Source of the DNA: Actinomadura atramentaria DSM 43919
GTDB taxonomy: Bacteria > Actinomycetota > Actinomycetes > Streptosporangiales > Streptosporangiaceae
Assembly: GCF_000381885.1 (NCBI RefSeq)
Contig: NZ_KB907209.1
Coordinates: 144,737 to 208,736 of the forward strand
Length of the DNA: 64,000 bases
Direction of reading: 5' to 3'
Positions 7,994 through 16,059 of this stretch are shown piece by piece; the stretch's first letter is position 1, and the number at the start of each line of letters is the position of its first letter. The notes under the pieces are model-generated. The model made no database searches and had not been told where the DNA came from. It saw nothing but the letters and a program-made list of their open reading frames with translations. Position numbers and translations under genes: made by a program.

Positions 7994-9193
7994 TCATGAC
8001 CGATGCCCGCCCTGAACGGCGATTATCGCCGATCCGTGCCCGAAGAGGCCCTGGTTCACCGCGATCCCGGTTCGCGCGCCCGGAACCTGCCGTTCGCCCG
8101 CCGTTCCGCGCAACTGCCACGTCAGTTCGCACACCTGCGCGATGGCCTGGGCGGGGACCGCCTCGCCGAACGACGCGAGCCCGCCGCTCGGGTTGACGGG
8201 GACGCGGCCGCCGAGCGCGGTCGCGCCGAAGCGCAGCAGGTCCTCCGCGCCGCCGGGCGCGCACAGGCCGATGTCCTCGTACCAGTCGAGTTCGAGCGCG
8301 GTCGACAGGTCGTACACCTCGGCGAACGACAGGTCCTCCGGGCCGATCCCGGCCTCCGCGTAGGCGGCGCGGGCGATGGACGCGCGGAACGGGTGCTCGG
8401 GCTCGGGCACGGCCGCCGCCGAGTCCGTCGCGAAGTCGGGGAGGTCCAGGACGGTCTTGGGGAACGTCGGTGTGGCGGTCGAGAGCGCCGCGATCCGCAC
8501 CGCGTCCGCCGCGCCGCGCGAGCGCGCGAAGTCCTCGGACGCCAGCACCAGCGCCGCGCCGCCGTCGCTCGTCGCGCAGATGTCCAGCAGCCGCAGCGGG
8601 TCCGCGACGACGGGCGACGCGGCGACGTCCGCCGCCGTCACCTCCTTGCGGTACCGGGCGTTGGGGTTGGCGAGGCCGTGCCGGGCGTTCTTGACCTTGA
8701 CGGCGGCGAAGTCCTCGAGCGTCGCGCCGTGCAGGTCGACGCGCCGCCGCGCGGCGAGCGCGAAGTAGATCGGGTTCGTCGCGCCGAGCAGCCGGAACCG
8801 CAGCCAGTCGGGGTCGTCGGGGCGGTCGCCGCCGACCGGGGCGAAGAAGCCCTTCGGCGCGGCGTCCGCGCCGACGACCAGCGCGACGTCGCAGAGCCCG
8901 GCGAGGATCTGCGCGCGGGCGGCGGCGACGGCCTGCGCGCCGGACGCGCACGCCGCGTAGCTGCTGGACACGCGCGCGCCCGTCCAACCGAGGGCCTGCG
9001 CGAACGTCGCGCCCGCGACGAAGCCCGGGTAGCCGTTGCGGATGGTGTCCGCGCCCGCGACGTACTGGACGTCGCGCCAGTCGAGCCCGGCGTCCGCGAG
9101 CGCCGCCCGCGCCGCGACGAGCCCGTACTCGACGAAGCTGCGCCCCCACTTTCCCCACGGGTGCATCCCCGCACCCAGCACCACGACGCTCAT
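7994..9193 (-). CDS. Thiolase-family lipid-transfer-like protein (Ltp2-type aldolase subunit)
   Basis: Thiolase-fold protein of 399 aa of the SCP-x/Ltp type. It has the nucleophile-region SSSYAACASGAQAV, the insert DICATSDGGAALVLAS, and the C-terminal VNPSGGLASFGEAVPA and GIAVNQGLFGHGS. In actinobacteria such proteins paired with a DUF35 partner cleave steroid side-chain beta-hydroxyacyl-CoAs (Ltp2-ChsH2 type) or act as acetyltransferases. The partner DUF35 gene lies immediately upstream, with ATGA overlap, which fixes the start at 9193 rather than the ATG four codons earlier. A retro-aldolase of steroid or branched acyl-CoA is likely but not proven. Confidence 0.85.
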   Translation of the reverse strand: MSVVVLGAGMHPWGKWGRSFVEYGLVAARAALADAGLDWRDVQYVAGADTIRNGYPGFVAGATFAQALGWTGARVSSSYAACASGAQAVAAARAQILAGLCDVALVVGADAAPKGFFAPVGGDRPDDPDWLRFRLLGATNPIYFALAARRRVDLHGATLEDFAAVKVKNARHGLANPNARYRKEVTAADVAASPVVADPLRLLDICATSDGGAALVLASEDFARSRGAADAVRIAALSTATPTFPKTVLDLPDFATDSAAAVPEPEHPFRASIARAAYAEAGIGPEDLSFAEVYDLSTALELDWYEDIGLCAPGGAEDLLRFGATALGGRVPVNPSGGLASFGEAVPAQAIAQVCELTWQLRGTAGERQVPGARTGIAVNQGLFGHGSAIIAVQGGHRS

Positions 9194-9645
9194 GCGGGCT
9201 GCCACATCCAGACCGTGTACTCGGTGTCGTCGTCCTCGTAGAGGACGCCTTCGGTGAGGGCCATCTCCATGCCGACGGCGAGATCGTCCACGGTGACGCC
9301 GGGGACGACGCGGCCGAGGACGATCATCCGCTCGGCGGCCAGCTCGACGGCCGCGACGGCGAACGGGCGGAACGGCTCATCGGCGACGAACGGCGGCGGT
9401 GGTTTGTAGCGCGCGTCGGCGTACGACCAGATCCGGCCCCGGTCCGACAGCCGGTGTTCGGCGAGTTCGGAGCCGTCGCGCGGGCCGTCGCAGCGCGGGT
9501 TGCGGCAGGCGAGGTCGTTGCGCGGGAAGTAGGGGGTGCCGCAGGCGGCGCAGCGGGTGCCGAGCAGCCGCACGCCGCCGCCGGGCTCGGGGGCGAACCA
9601 GCCGTCGATCGCGGGGGTTCGGCGTTTCTTCGCGCCGTTCGTCAC
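9190..9645 (-). CDS. OB-fold Zn-ribbon protein (DUF35), thiolase partner
   Basis: Protein of 151 aa: an N-terminal Zn-ribbon with four cysteines (CAACGTPYF, then CRNPRC) and a C-terminal OB-fold (RIWSYADARYKPPPPF to LTEGVLYEDDDTEYTVW). DUF35 proteins bind acyl-CoA and form complexes with thiolase-like aldolases. The start is GTG 9645, because GGGAGG precedes it at ideal spacing; an open frame continues upstream through the MFS 3' end without homology. Its stop overlaps the thiolase start (ATGA), so the two are made together. Confidence 0.88.
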   Translation of the reverse strand: MTNGAKKRRTPAIDGWFAPEPGGGVRLLGTRCAACGTPYFPRNDLACRNPRCDGPRDGSELAEHRLSDRGRIWSYADARYKPPPPFVADEPFRPFAVAAVELAAERMIVLGRVVPGVTVDDLAVGMEMALTEGVLYEDDDTEYTVWMWQPA

Positions 9646-9664
9646 GCGGGCCTCCCTCGGGGGA

Positions 9665-10885
9665 TCACCGCGCCAGCTTACCAACCAAGCGCCTGCTTGA
9701 ATCAAGGGTGAGCGCCGCGCCGACCGCGACGCCGTACAGGACGAGCACGTACAGGCCCGTGCCCGTCCAGCCCGCGCGCTCGAACGCCAGGCCGCCCGCC
9801 GTCCCGCCCACGCTGCTGCCGAGGTAGTACGCGAACAGGTACAGCGCGGACGCCTGTGCGCGCCCGACCCCCGCCCGCGCGCCCACCGACCCGCTCGCCA
9901 CCGCGTGCGTCGCGAAGAACCCACAGGTGAACACCAGCAGCCCGGCCGCGACGAGCGGCAGCGACGCCGGGAACATCAGCGCGAGGCCGCCCGCCGCGAG
10001 CGCGCCCGCGCCGAGCAGCACGGTCCGGCGGCCGACCCGGTCCGCGAGCGCCCCGGCGCGCGCGGACGCCGCCGAGCCCGCCAGGTTCGTCACCGCGATG
10101 AGGCCGACGACGGCCTGCGGCAGGTGGAACGGCTCGTCCAGCAGCCGGTACGTCAGGAAGTTGAACACCGTCACGAACCCGGCCATCGCCGTGAACGCGA
10201 TCAGGTAGAGGCGGCGCAGGCCGGGGTCGCGCAGGTGGGCGAGCAGCGGCCGGTAGTCCACGCGGGCGGGCGAGAAGTGCCGCGACGGCGGCAGCAGCGC
10301 CCAGAACACGAGCGTGAACCCGAGCGCGGCCAGCGCGGTCGCGGCCAGGCCCCAGCGCCAGCCCGCCACGTCGCTGACCGTGCTCGGCACGAGCCGGCCG
10401 AGGACGCCGCCGATGCCGGTGCCCGCCACGTACCGGCCCATCGCCGCGCCGAGCGACGGGGCGTGGACCTCGTCGGCGAGGTAGGCCATCGCGACGGCCG
10501 GGACGCCCGCGAGCGCGACGCCCTGCGCGGCGCGGGCGGCGGCGAGCGCGCCGAAGCTCGTGCAGAGCGGCATCAGGAGCCCGACCGCCGCCGACGCGAG
10601 CGAGGACACGATCATCACGCGTGTTCGCCCGTACCGCTCCGACAGCGAGCTGACGGGGATCACCGCCACGGCCACCGCGCCCGTCGCGAGCGAGACCAGG
10701 AGGCTGGCCCGCGCGGGCGGCACCGCGAACGCGTCCGACAGCTCCGGCAGCAGCGCCTGGGTGCAGTACAGCGACATGAACGTGGTGAGGCCGGCGGCGA
10801 ACAGCGCGAGGTTGATCCGCCGCAGGCCGGGGGAGCCCGTGCGGTGGCGGGTGTCCTCGGCGGTGAGAGTCATGACCACCAACAT
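9665..10885 (-). CDS. MFS transporter (YnfM-like efflux)
   Basis: Major facilitator of 406 aa with 12 predicted membrane helices. The first (INLALFAAGLTTFMSLYCTQ) and the loop-2/3 signature SLSERYGRTRVMI place it with bacterial drug/metabolite efflux MFS proteins of the YnfM type; loop 8/9 repeats it as ALADRVGRRTVLL. It is divergent from a LysR gene with only about 70 bases between the two starts, the classical arrangement in which LysR controls the transporter. The substrate is unknown. A second start at 10873 is possible. The 3' end probably overlaps the promoter of the DUF35 gene. Confidence 0.88.
   Translation of the reverse strand: MLVVMTLTAEDTRHRTGSPGLRRINLALFAAGLTTFMSLYCTQALLPELSDAFAVPPARASLLVSLATGAVAVAVIPVSSLSERYGRTRVMIVSSLASAAVGLLMPLCTSFGALAAARAAQGVALAGVPAVAMAYLADEVHAPSLGAAMGRYVAGTGIGGVLGRLVPSTVSDVAGWRWGLAATALAALGFTLVFWALLPPSRHFSPARVDYRPLLAHLRDPGLRRLYLIAFTAMAGFVTVFNFLTYRLLDEPFHLPQAVVGLIAVTNLAGSAASARAGALADRVGRRTVLLGAGALAAGGLALMFPASLPLVAAGLLVFTCGFFATHAVASGSVGARAGVGRAQASALYLFAYYLGSSVGGTAGGLAFERAGWTGTGLYVLVLYGVAVGAALTLDSSRRLVGKLAR
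9686..9699. promoter_or_regulatory. Inverted repeat upstream of the DUF35-thiolase operon
   Basis: CAAGC, four bases, GCTTG, followed by a further CTTG/CAAG pair. It sits 41-54 bases upstream of the DUF35 start, inside the 3' end of the MFS coding region. TetR-type sites of similar composition control acyl-CoA genes in actinobacteria, so the operon's TetR protein may bind here. Evidence is position and weak symmetry only. Confidence 0.3.
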
Positions 10886-10902
10886 GTGCCGAACACGGCT
10901 TA

Positions 10903-10915
10903 TGCGTCCAATGCA
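10903..10915. promoter_or_regulatory. T-N11-A LysR box between divergent MFS and LysR genes
   Basis: TGCGTCCAATGCA matches the LysR consensus T-N11-A with partly symmetric arms (TGCxT and AxGCA). It lies in the short region between the divergent starts of the MFS transporter and the LysR regulator, which suggests that the LysR protein binds here to control both. Confidence 0.5.
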
Positions 10916-10953
10916 CTGTTTCGCGGGACATGATGCGGGTTAGTAATGGAGGG

Positions 10954-11838
10954 GTGGACACCACGACCGTGCGGTGGTTCCTCGTCGTCGCCGACCTCGG
11001 CCATGTGACGAACGCCGCAGCAGAACTGCGGATCTCCCAGCCCGGGCTCTCCCGCGCCATCGCGCGGCTGGAGGCCGACCTCGGGCGCCCGCTGTTCGAC
11101 CGGGTCGGCCGCCGCGTCGCGCTCAGCGCGTACGGCGCGGTGTTCGCCGAGCACGCCCGGCGGCTCGTCGCGGCCGAGGACGCCGCCCGGCGCGCCCTCG
11201 CGCAGGCCGCGGACCCCGAGCACGGCGAGGTGTCGCTGGCGTTCCTGCACACCCAGGGGCCGTCCGTCGTGCCGGGGCTCATCCGCCGGTTCCGCGAGCG
11301 GCATCCCGGCGTGCGGTTCCGGCTCAGCCAGGACCGCGCCGAGCGGGTCGGCGCGGCCGTCGCGGCGGGCGACGCCGATCTCGGCATCACCAGTCCCGCG
11401 CCGGGCGACCCCGCGCTGGCGTGGCGGCCGCTGCTCACCGAGCGGCTGCAGCTCGCCGTCCCGGAGGGGCACCGGCTCGCCGGACGGACGCGGGTCCGGC
11501 TCGCGGCCGCGGCCGCCGAGCCGTTCGTGGCGTTCCGCGCCGGGGCCGGACTGCGGACGATCTTCGACGCGCTGACCGAGTCGGCCGGGTTCGTCCCCGA
11601 CATCGCGTTCGAGGGCGAGGAGACGGGCACGGTCCGGGGCCTGGTCGCGGCGGGCCTGGGCGTCGCGGTCGTCGCGCCGCCCGGCGGCGACCAGGACGTC
11701 CCGCACGGCGTCCGGCACGTGGCGCTCACCGATGCCGGGGCGGCCCGCACGATCGGGCTGATCTGGACGGACGCGCGGCGGCGGCCCCCGGCGGCCGAGG
11801 CGTTCCGCGCCTTCGTCCTCGCCGCCGACACCAAATAA
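10954..11838 (+). CDS. LysR family transcriptional regulator
   Basis: LysR-type regulator of 294 aa: winged helix at residues 1-60 (VRWFLVVADLGHVTNAAAEL, ISQPGLSRAIARLEADLG) and a periplasmic-binding-like effector domain. GTG 10954 is chosen because it puts the helix-turn-helix at the usual distance from the N-terminus, and a -10-like TAGTAAT lies 7-13 bases upstream, which would make the mRNA leaderless. Upstream ATGs at 10930 and 10933 lack a ribosome site. It probably regulates the divergent MFS gene and itself. Confidence 0.88.
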   Translation: MDTTTVRWFLVVADLGHVTNAAAELRISQPGLSRAIARLEADLGRPLFDRVGRRVALSAYGAVFAEHARRLVAAEDAARRALAQAADPEHGEVSLAFLHTQGPSVVPGLIRRFRERHPGVRFRLSQDRAERVGAAVAAGDADLGITSPAPGDPALAWRPLLTERLQLAVPEGHRLAGRTRVRLAAAAAEPFVAFRAGAGLRTIFDALTESAGFVPDIAFEGEETGTVRGLVAAGLGVAVVAPPGGDQDVPHGVRHVALTDAGAARTIGLIWTDARRRPPAAEAFRAFVLAADTK

Positions 11839-11851
11839 CTGACGCGTCAGT
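11838..11851. promoter_or_regulatory. 14-bp palindrome upstream of the SDR-LLM operon
   Basis: ACTGACG followed by its exact reverse complement; its first base is the last base of the LysR stop codon. It lies about 60 bases before the SDR start, where an operator for that operon is expected. The repeated TGAC/GTCA core is common in TetR/GntR sites. The binder is unknown. Confidence 0.45.
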
Positions 11852-11912
11852 CACTTCGCTAAGATGGGAGACCGAGCCGGATTCGACGGGTATGAGACAG
11901 CGAGGAGTGCGG

Positions 11913-12680
11913 ATGCGGACAGGACTCGAAGGGAAGACCGCCCTGGTCACGGGCGCCTCCCGCGGCATCGGGAAGGCCACCGCGCTGGCCCTGGCCGCCG
12001 AGGGGGCGAACGTCGTCGTCTCGTCCCGCAAGCAGGACGCGCTCGACGCGGTCGCCGCCGAGATCCGCGCCGCGCACCCCGGCGCCCGCGTGCTCCCCAA
12101 GGCCGCGCACGTCGGGGACGCCGAGCAGGCCGCCGCGTGCGTGGACGCCGCCGTCGCGGAGTTCGGCCGGCTCGACGTGCTCGTCAACAACGCGGGCACC
12201 AACCCGTACTACGGCCCGATGGTGGACATCGACGCCGCCCGCGCCGCCAAGACCGTCGAGGTCAACCAGTTCGCGATCGTGCAGTGGACGCAGCTCGCGT
12301 GGACGCGGTCGATGCGCGAGCGCGGCGGCGCGATCGTCAACATGGCGTCCGTCGGCGGCCTGGTCACCGAGCACGGCATCGGGTACTACAACGCCACCAA
12401 GGCCGCGGTGATCCACCTGACGCGCCAGTTCGCGGTGGAGCTCGCGCCGAAGGTCCGCGTCAACGCCGTCGCGCCGGGCCTGGTGAAGACGAACCTGGCC
12501 CGCGCGCTGTGGGAGCCGAACGAGGAGGCGATCTCCAAGGAGCTGCCGCTCGGCCGCCTCGGCGTCCCCGAGGACATCGCCGGGGCCGTGGTGTTCCTCG
12601 CCTCGGACGCCGCGTCGTGGACGACCGGGCAGACCCTGGTCGTCGACGGCGGCTCGATCATCCGTCCCGCCATCGCCTGA
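11913..12680 (+). CDS. SDR family oxidoreductase
   Basis: Classical short-chain dehydrogenase of 255 aa, cytoplasmic. The Rossmann motif is TGASRGIG at residues 13-20, the structural motif NNAG follows VDVLV-like LDVLVNNAGTN, the catalytic Ser is in NMASVGG, and Tyr/Lys are in YYNATKAAV. The C-terminal GQTLVVDGG is typical of FabG-like enzymes. ATG 11913 is preceded by GAGGAG. An LLM oxidoreductase starts nine bases after its stop, so the two form an operon, probably acting on a hydroxyacyl or alcohol substrate; the exact substrate is unknown. Confidence 0.9.
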   Translation: MRTGLEGKTALVTGASRGIGKATALALAAEGANVVVSSRKQDALDAVAAEIRAAHPGARVLPKAAHVGDAEQAAACVDAAVAEFGRLDVLVNNAGTNPYYGPMVDIDAARAAKTVEVNQFAIVQWTQLAWTRSMRERGGAIVNMASVGGLVTEHGIGYYNATKAAVIHLTRQFAVELAPKVRVNAVAPGLVKTNLARALWEPNEEAISKELPLGRLGVPEDIAGAVVFLASDAASWTTGQTLVVDGGSIIRPAIA

Positions 12681-12689
12681 GGAGGACCC

Positions 12690-13649
12690 ATGTCGCGCTG
12701 GGGACTGACCATTCCGCTGAACGGGCTGCCGCTCGCCGACCACCGCGAGATCGTCGCGGAGCTGCCCGACCTCGGCTACACCGACGTGTGGACGGCGGAG
12801 ACCAACGGGCCCGACGCGTTCACCCCGCTCGCGCTCGCGTCGCAGTGGGCGCCGTCGCTGCGGCTCGCGCCCGCGATCGTGCCCGTCTACACGCGCGGCC
12901 CCGGGCTGCTCGCCCAGCAGGCCGCGACGCTGGCCGACCTCGCGCCGGGCCGGTTCATGCTCGGCATCGGGACGTCCTCGCCCGCGATCGTGCAGGCGTG
13001 GAACGCGATCCCGTTCGAGGAGCCGTACAAGAAGACGCGCGACACGCTGCGGTTCCTGCGCCGCGCGCTCGCGGGCGAGAAGGTCACCGAGGACTACGAC
13101 ACGTTCTCGGTGAAGGGCTTCCGGCTGGACAAGGCCCCCGACGTCCCGCCGCCGATCGTGCTGGCCGCGCTGCGGCCGGGGATGCTGCGGCTCGCCGCGC
13201 GCGAGGCGGACGGCGCGATCACCAACTGGCTCGCGCCGAAGGACGTCCGGACGGTCCGGGAGGCGCTCGGCGACGGCCCGGAGCTGATCGCGCGCCTGTT
13301 CGTCTGCCCGACCGAGGACGCCGAGGAGGCCCGCGCGATCGGCCGCTGGATGATCGCCGCGTACATGACCGTGCCGGTCTACCGCGCGTTCCACGAGTGG
13401 CTGGGCCGCGGCGACGCGCTCGCGCCGATGAACGAGGCGTGGGCGGCGGGCGACCGCAAGAAGGCCCTGTCGGTGATCCCGGACGAGGTCGTCGACGACC
13501 TCGTCGTCCACGGGTCGCCGGAGCGGTGCCGCGCCCGCGTCCGCGAGTACGTGGACAACGGGCTGACCACGCCGGTCCTCGCGGTCGTGCCCGGCGGGAA
13601 GCTGTCCCCGGCCGAGACGGTGCGCGCGCTCGCCCCGTCCGCGGGCTGA
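12690..13649 (+). CDS. LLM class (F420-dependent-type) oxidoreductase
   Basis: Luciferase-like TIM-barrel oxidoreductase of 319 aa. The N-terminal WGLTIPLNGLP strand, YTDVWTAETNGPDAF and LGIGTSSPAIVQAWNA are family features; the C-terminal half retains the family's VVHGSPERCRARVREY. In actinobacteria most of these use coenzyme F420 rather than FMN. AGGAGG precedes the ATG. It is the second gene after the SDR gene; together they suggest oxidation of a lipid or xenobiotic alcohol. Cofactor choice is inferred from family, not seen. Confidence 0.88.
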   Translation: MSRWGLTIPLNGLPLADHREIVAELPDLGYTDVWTAETNGPDAFTPLALASQWAPSLRLAPAIVPVYTRGPGLLAQQAATLADLAPGRFMLGIGTSSPAIVQAWNAIPFEEPYKKTRDTLRFLRRALAGEKVTEDYDTFSVKGFRLDKAPDVPPPIVLAALRPGMLRLAAREADGAITNWLAPKDVRTVREALGDGPELIARLFVCPTEDAEEARAIGRWMIAAYMTVPVYRAFHEWLGRGDALAPMNEAWAAGDRKKALSVIPDEVVDDLVVHGSPERCRARVREYVDNGLTTPVLAVVPGGKLSPAETVRALAPSAG

Positions 13650-13699
13650 ACGGCCCGCGCGGAACAGGGTGTTTAGGGCCGGGAGCGCCGGGGAGGGTG

Positions 13700-13724
13700 G
13701 GTCGGGTCCAGACCAGACCCGACC
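13700..13724. terminator. Hairpin between the LLM gene and the HesB-like gene
   Basis: GGTCGGGTC, a seven-base loop and GACCCGACC form a perfect 9-bp stem. It lies 51 bases after the LLM stop and 22 bases before the next start. It may terminate the SDR-LLM transcript, or fold in the leader of the HesB-like gene. Confidence 0.5.
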
Positions 13725-13745
13725 CCGACGTGTAGGGAGTCGCAC

Positions 13746-14039
13746 ATGCTGACGCTCACCACCGGCGCCGTCCAGGTGATCCGGACCGTGACCTCGGACC
13801 CGCAGCTGCCGCCCGACACCGGCATCCGCATCGAGTCCGGGCTCAACGGCTCGGACGCCCTGCGCCTCTCGGTGGCCCCGGCGCCCGAGGCGGGCGACGA
13901 GGTCGTCGAGTCCGAGGGCGCCAAGGTGTACCTCGAGCCCGAGGTGGCGCTCCTGCTCGACGACAAGACGCTGGACGCCCAGGTCGACCCGCAGGGCGAC
14001 GTGGCGTTCACCATCGCGGACGGCGCGGCGCCGATCTGA
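13746..14039 (+). CDS. HesB/IscA-like protein lacking cluster cysteines
   Basis: Small protein of 97 aa of the HesB/YadR/YfhF (IscA-like) fold. LTLTTGAVQVIRTVTSDPQ, GIRIESG, DALRLSV and the acidic EGAKVYLEPEVALLLDDKTL follow the family pattern. There is no cysteine at all, so it cannot bind an iron-sulfur cluster the way IscA does; Cys-free HesB-like proteins are known in actinobacteria and their role is unclear. It appears monocistronic: a hairpin lies on each side. Confidence 0.8.
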   Translation: MLTLTTGAVQVIRTVTSDPQLPPDTGIRIESGLNGSDALRLSVAPAPEAGDEVVESEGAKVYLEPEVALLLDDKTLDAQVDPQGDVAFTIADGAAPI

Positions 14040-14059
14040 CCCGCGTCCGACCCGCGCGC

Positions 14060-14133
14060 GGCACCCGGTCCGCACCCCGCTCGACCGGGTGCCCGGAGAG
14101 GGTCGGGACGGCGATGCCGTCCCGACCCTCTCC
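14060..14133. terminator. Two consecutive strong hairpins (double terminator)
   Basis: First hairpin, 14060-14093: 11-bp stem with arm GGCACCCGGTC and a 12-base loop. Second hairpin, 14095-14133: perfect 17-bp stem with arm GGAGAGGGTCGGGACGG and loop CGATG. They follow the HesB-like stop by about 20 bases and precede the metallo-hydrolase. Actinobacterial terminators often lack a U-tract, as here. Confidence 0.75.
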
Positions 14134-14168
14134 GCTGCGGCGGAACGCCCGCGTGAAAGGATTCGGGG

Positions 14169-14813
14169 ATGCGCCTCACCAAGTTCGGCCACGCCTGCGT
14201 GCGGCTGGAGAAGGAGGACCGGGCGATCGTCATCGACCCGGGCGCCCTCACCCGCGAGCCCGGCGTCCTCGACGGGGCCGACGCGATCCTCATCACCCAC
14301 GAGCACTTCGACCACTTCCTGCCCGAGCGGGTCCGCGAGGCGCTCGCGGCCGACCCGCGCCTGGAGGTGTGGGCGTCGCGGCAGGTCGCCGCGCTGCTCG
14401 CGGACGTCGGCGGGCGCGTCCACGAGGTCGGCCACGGCGACGCGGTGACCGTCGCGGGCTTCGACGTCCACGTGTACGGGCGCGACCACGAGATCCTGCA
14501 CCCGGACGTGCCGCCGATCCCGAACACCGGGTTCCTCGTGGACGGCGAGGTGTTCCACCCGGGCGACGCGCTGACCGTGCCGGACGAGCCCGTCCCGACG
14601 CTGTGCCTGCCGGCCAACGCGCCGTGGATGAAGGTCCCCGAGATGTACGCCTACGCCCGCGCGGTCGCGCCGCGCCGCGCGTACGTCGTCCACGACGGCC
14701 TGCTCAACGACGACGGGCTCGGCGTGATGAACCGGCACGTCGAGACCGCGGGCGGCGAGCTGGGCGCGGAGTTCCGCCGCCTGGCCGCGGGCGAGACGGT
14801 GGACCTGCCGTGA
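14169..14813 (+). CDS. MBL-fold metallo-hydrolase
   Basis: Metallo-beta-lactamase-fold hydrolase of 214 aa. The di-metal motif is HEHFDH near residue 41; further ligands are in FHPGDAL and at VHDGLLND. It opens with MRLTKFGHACVRLE, as in the UlaG-like/YtnP-like branch of small MBL proteins. The substrate cannot be assigned. Its stop overlaps the GTG start of the HAD phosphatase gene (GTGA), so the two are co-translated. Confidence 0.88.
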   Translation: MRLTKFGHACVRLEKEDRAIVIDPGALTREPGVLDGADAILITHEHFDHFLPERVREALAADPRLEVWASRQVAALLADVGGRVHEVGHGDAVTVAGFDVHVYGRDHEILHPDVPPIPNTGFLVDGEVFHPGDALTVPDEPVPTLCLPANAPWMKVPEMYAYARAVAPRRAYVVHDGLLNDDGLGVMNRHVETAGGELGAEFRRLAAGETVDLP

Positions 14814-15535
14814 CCGCCCCGGCGGCCCCCGCGCCGGAGCCCGCGCCCGCCGAGCGGCCCGCGCCGATCGACGCGGTGTTCTTCGACATCGGCGAGACGA
14901 TCGTCAACGAGGGCGAGATCTACGGGCGCTGGGCCGACTGGCTCGGCGTGCCGCGCCACACGTTCCTGGTGAAGCTCGGCGCGATCCTCGCGCGCGGCGG
15001 CGGCCACATGGACCTGTTCGAGTACTTCCGGCCCGGGTTCGACCTCGACGCCGAGGAGCGCCGCCGGGCCGAGGCGGGCGTCCCCAACGGGTTCGGCGAG
15101 GCCGACCTGTACCCGGACGCGCGCGCGTGCCTCGCCGCGCTGCGCGCGCAGGGACTGTACGTCGGTATCGCGGGCAACCAGCCGCCCGCCGCCGCCGAGC
15201 AGACCGCCGCGCTCGGCCTCGCCGCCGACGCCATCGGGATCTCGGCGGTGTGGGGCGTGGAGAAGCCCGACCCGGAGTTCTTCGCGCGGTGCGCGCGGCT
15301 CGCGGACGTCCCGCCCGGCCGCGTCCTGTACGTCGGGGACCGGATCGACAACGACCTGCGGCCCGCGCTGGCGGCCGGGATGCGCGCGGCGTTCCTGCGG
15401 CGCGGCCCGTGGGGGCACGTCCACGGCGACGACCCCGCGCACGCGCCCGTCCTCGCGGCGGCGTCGTTCGTGCTGGACGACCTGGCGTCGCTGCCCCCGC
15501 TCGTCGCCGCGCACAACGCGCGCACCGCCCCCTAG
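14810..15535 (+). CDS. HAD superfamily hydrolase (phosphatase-like)
   Basis: Protein of 241 aa with HAD signature motifs, but motif I reads VFFDIGETIV: the second Asp of DxD is replaced by Gly-Glu, as in several HAD phosphatases with DxGxT. Motif II is GIAGNQPPAA-like (Asn replaces Ser/Thr), motif III Lys is in GVEKPDPEFF, and motif IV is YVGDRIDNDLRPA. An Ala/Pro-rich tail of about 20 residues precedes motif I. GTG 14810 is set by the 4-base overlap with the upstream metallo-hydrolase. A small phosphorylated metabolite is the likely substrate. Confidence 0.85.
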   Translation: MTAPAAPAPEPAPAERPAPIDAVFFDIGETIVNEGEIYGRWADWLGVPRHTFLVKLGAILARGGGHMDLFEYFRPGFDLDAEERRRAEAGVPNGFGEADLYPDARACLAALRAQGLYVGIAGNQPPAAAEQTAALGLAADAIGISAVWGVEKPDPEFFARCARLADVPPGRVLYVGDRIDNDLRPALAAGMRAAFLRRGPWGHVHGDDPAHAPVLAAASFVLDDLASLPPLVAAHNARTAP

Positions 15536-15672
15536 GGGTTGTCCCGTAACCCCCGGGTAGGGGGTGCGGATGGGTCCGGCGGCCGATGCGGCGGGCGGGC
15601 CCGCGTCCGTAGCGTTGGAGTCGTGCGGCCGGGACTCCGGCCGCGCGACCGACGACCAGGGGGAACCGCACC

Positions 15673-15888
15673 ATGAACGGGTTGTACCGACCGCGCCGGG
15701 GCCGCGTCATCGGCGGAGTCTGCGCCGGGCTCGCGCTCCGCTTCGACATGAGTCCGTGGACGGTCCGCGCGCTGGCGCTGCTGTCGTGCCTGCTGCCGGG
15801 CCCGCAGTTCGTCGTCTACCTCGTCCTGTGGATCATGCTTCCGACGGAGGGTTCGGCGGGCCGGCCGAGCCCGTGGCCGGGGCGCTGA
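15673..15888 (+). CDS. PspC domain protein
   Basis: Membrane protein of 71 aa that is essentially one PspC domain: LYRPRRGRVIGGVCAGLALRF followed by two hydrophobic stretches (VRALALLSCLLPG and FVVYLVLWIMLP). PspC proteins act in phage-shock/envelope stress signalling. A purine-rich site (AGGGGGAA) precedes the ATG. It stands alone between the HAD gene and the helicase-like gene, with over 100 bases on each side. Confidence 0.9.
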   Translation: MNGLYRPRRGRVIGGVCAGLALRFDMSPWTVRALALLSCLLPGPQFVVYLVLWIMLPTEGSAGRPSPWPGR

Positions 15889-16059
15889 CCTGCGTCGGCG
15901 CGGACGCAATACCACGGCGGAACGGCCGCGCGCCAGACACGCGCGCAACAGTCCCGCGCGGGGGTACCGTCCGGAGCCGCAAGATCATTGGACGTCTCTT
16001 GGAAGCCGCTGGCCCAGGGTGTTAGATCGGCTCAGCGACGTCCGGGGAAGGGAGCCGAC

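Noticed and set aside
10930..10953. ATG 10930 as the LysR start
   Set aside because: No ribosome site, and the winged helix would begin unusually far from the N-terminus; GTG 10954 fits better.
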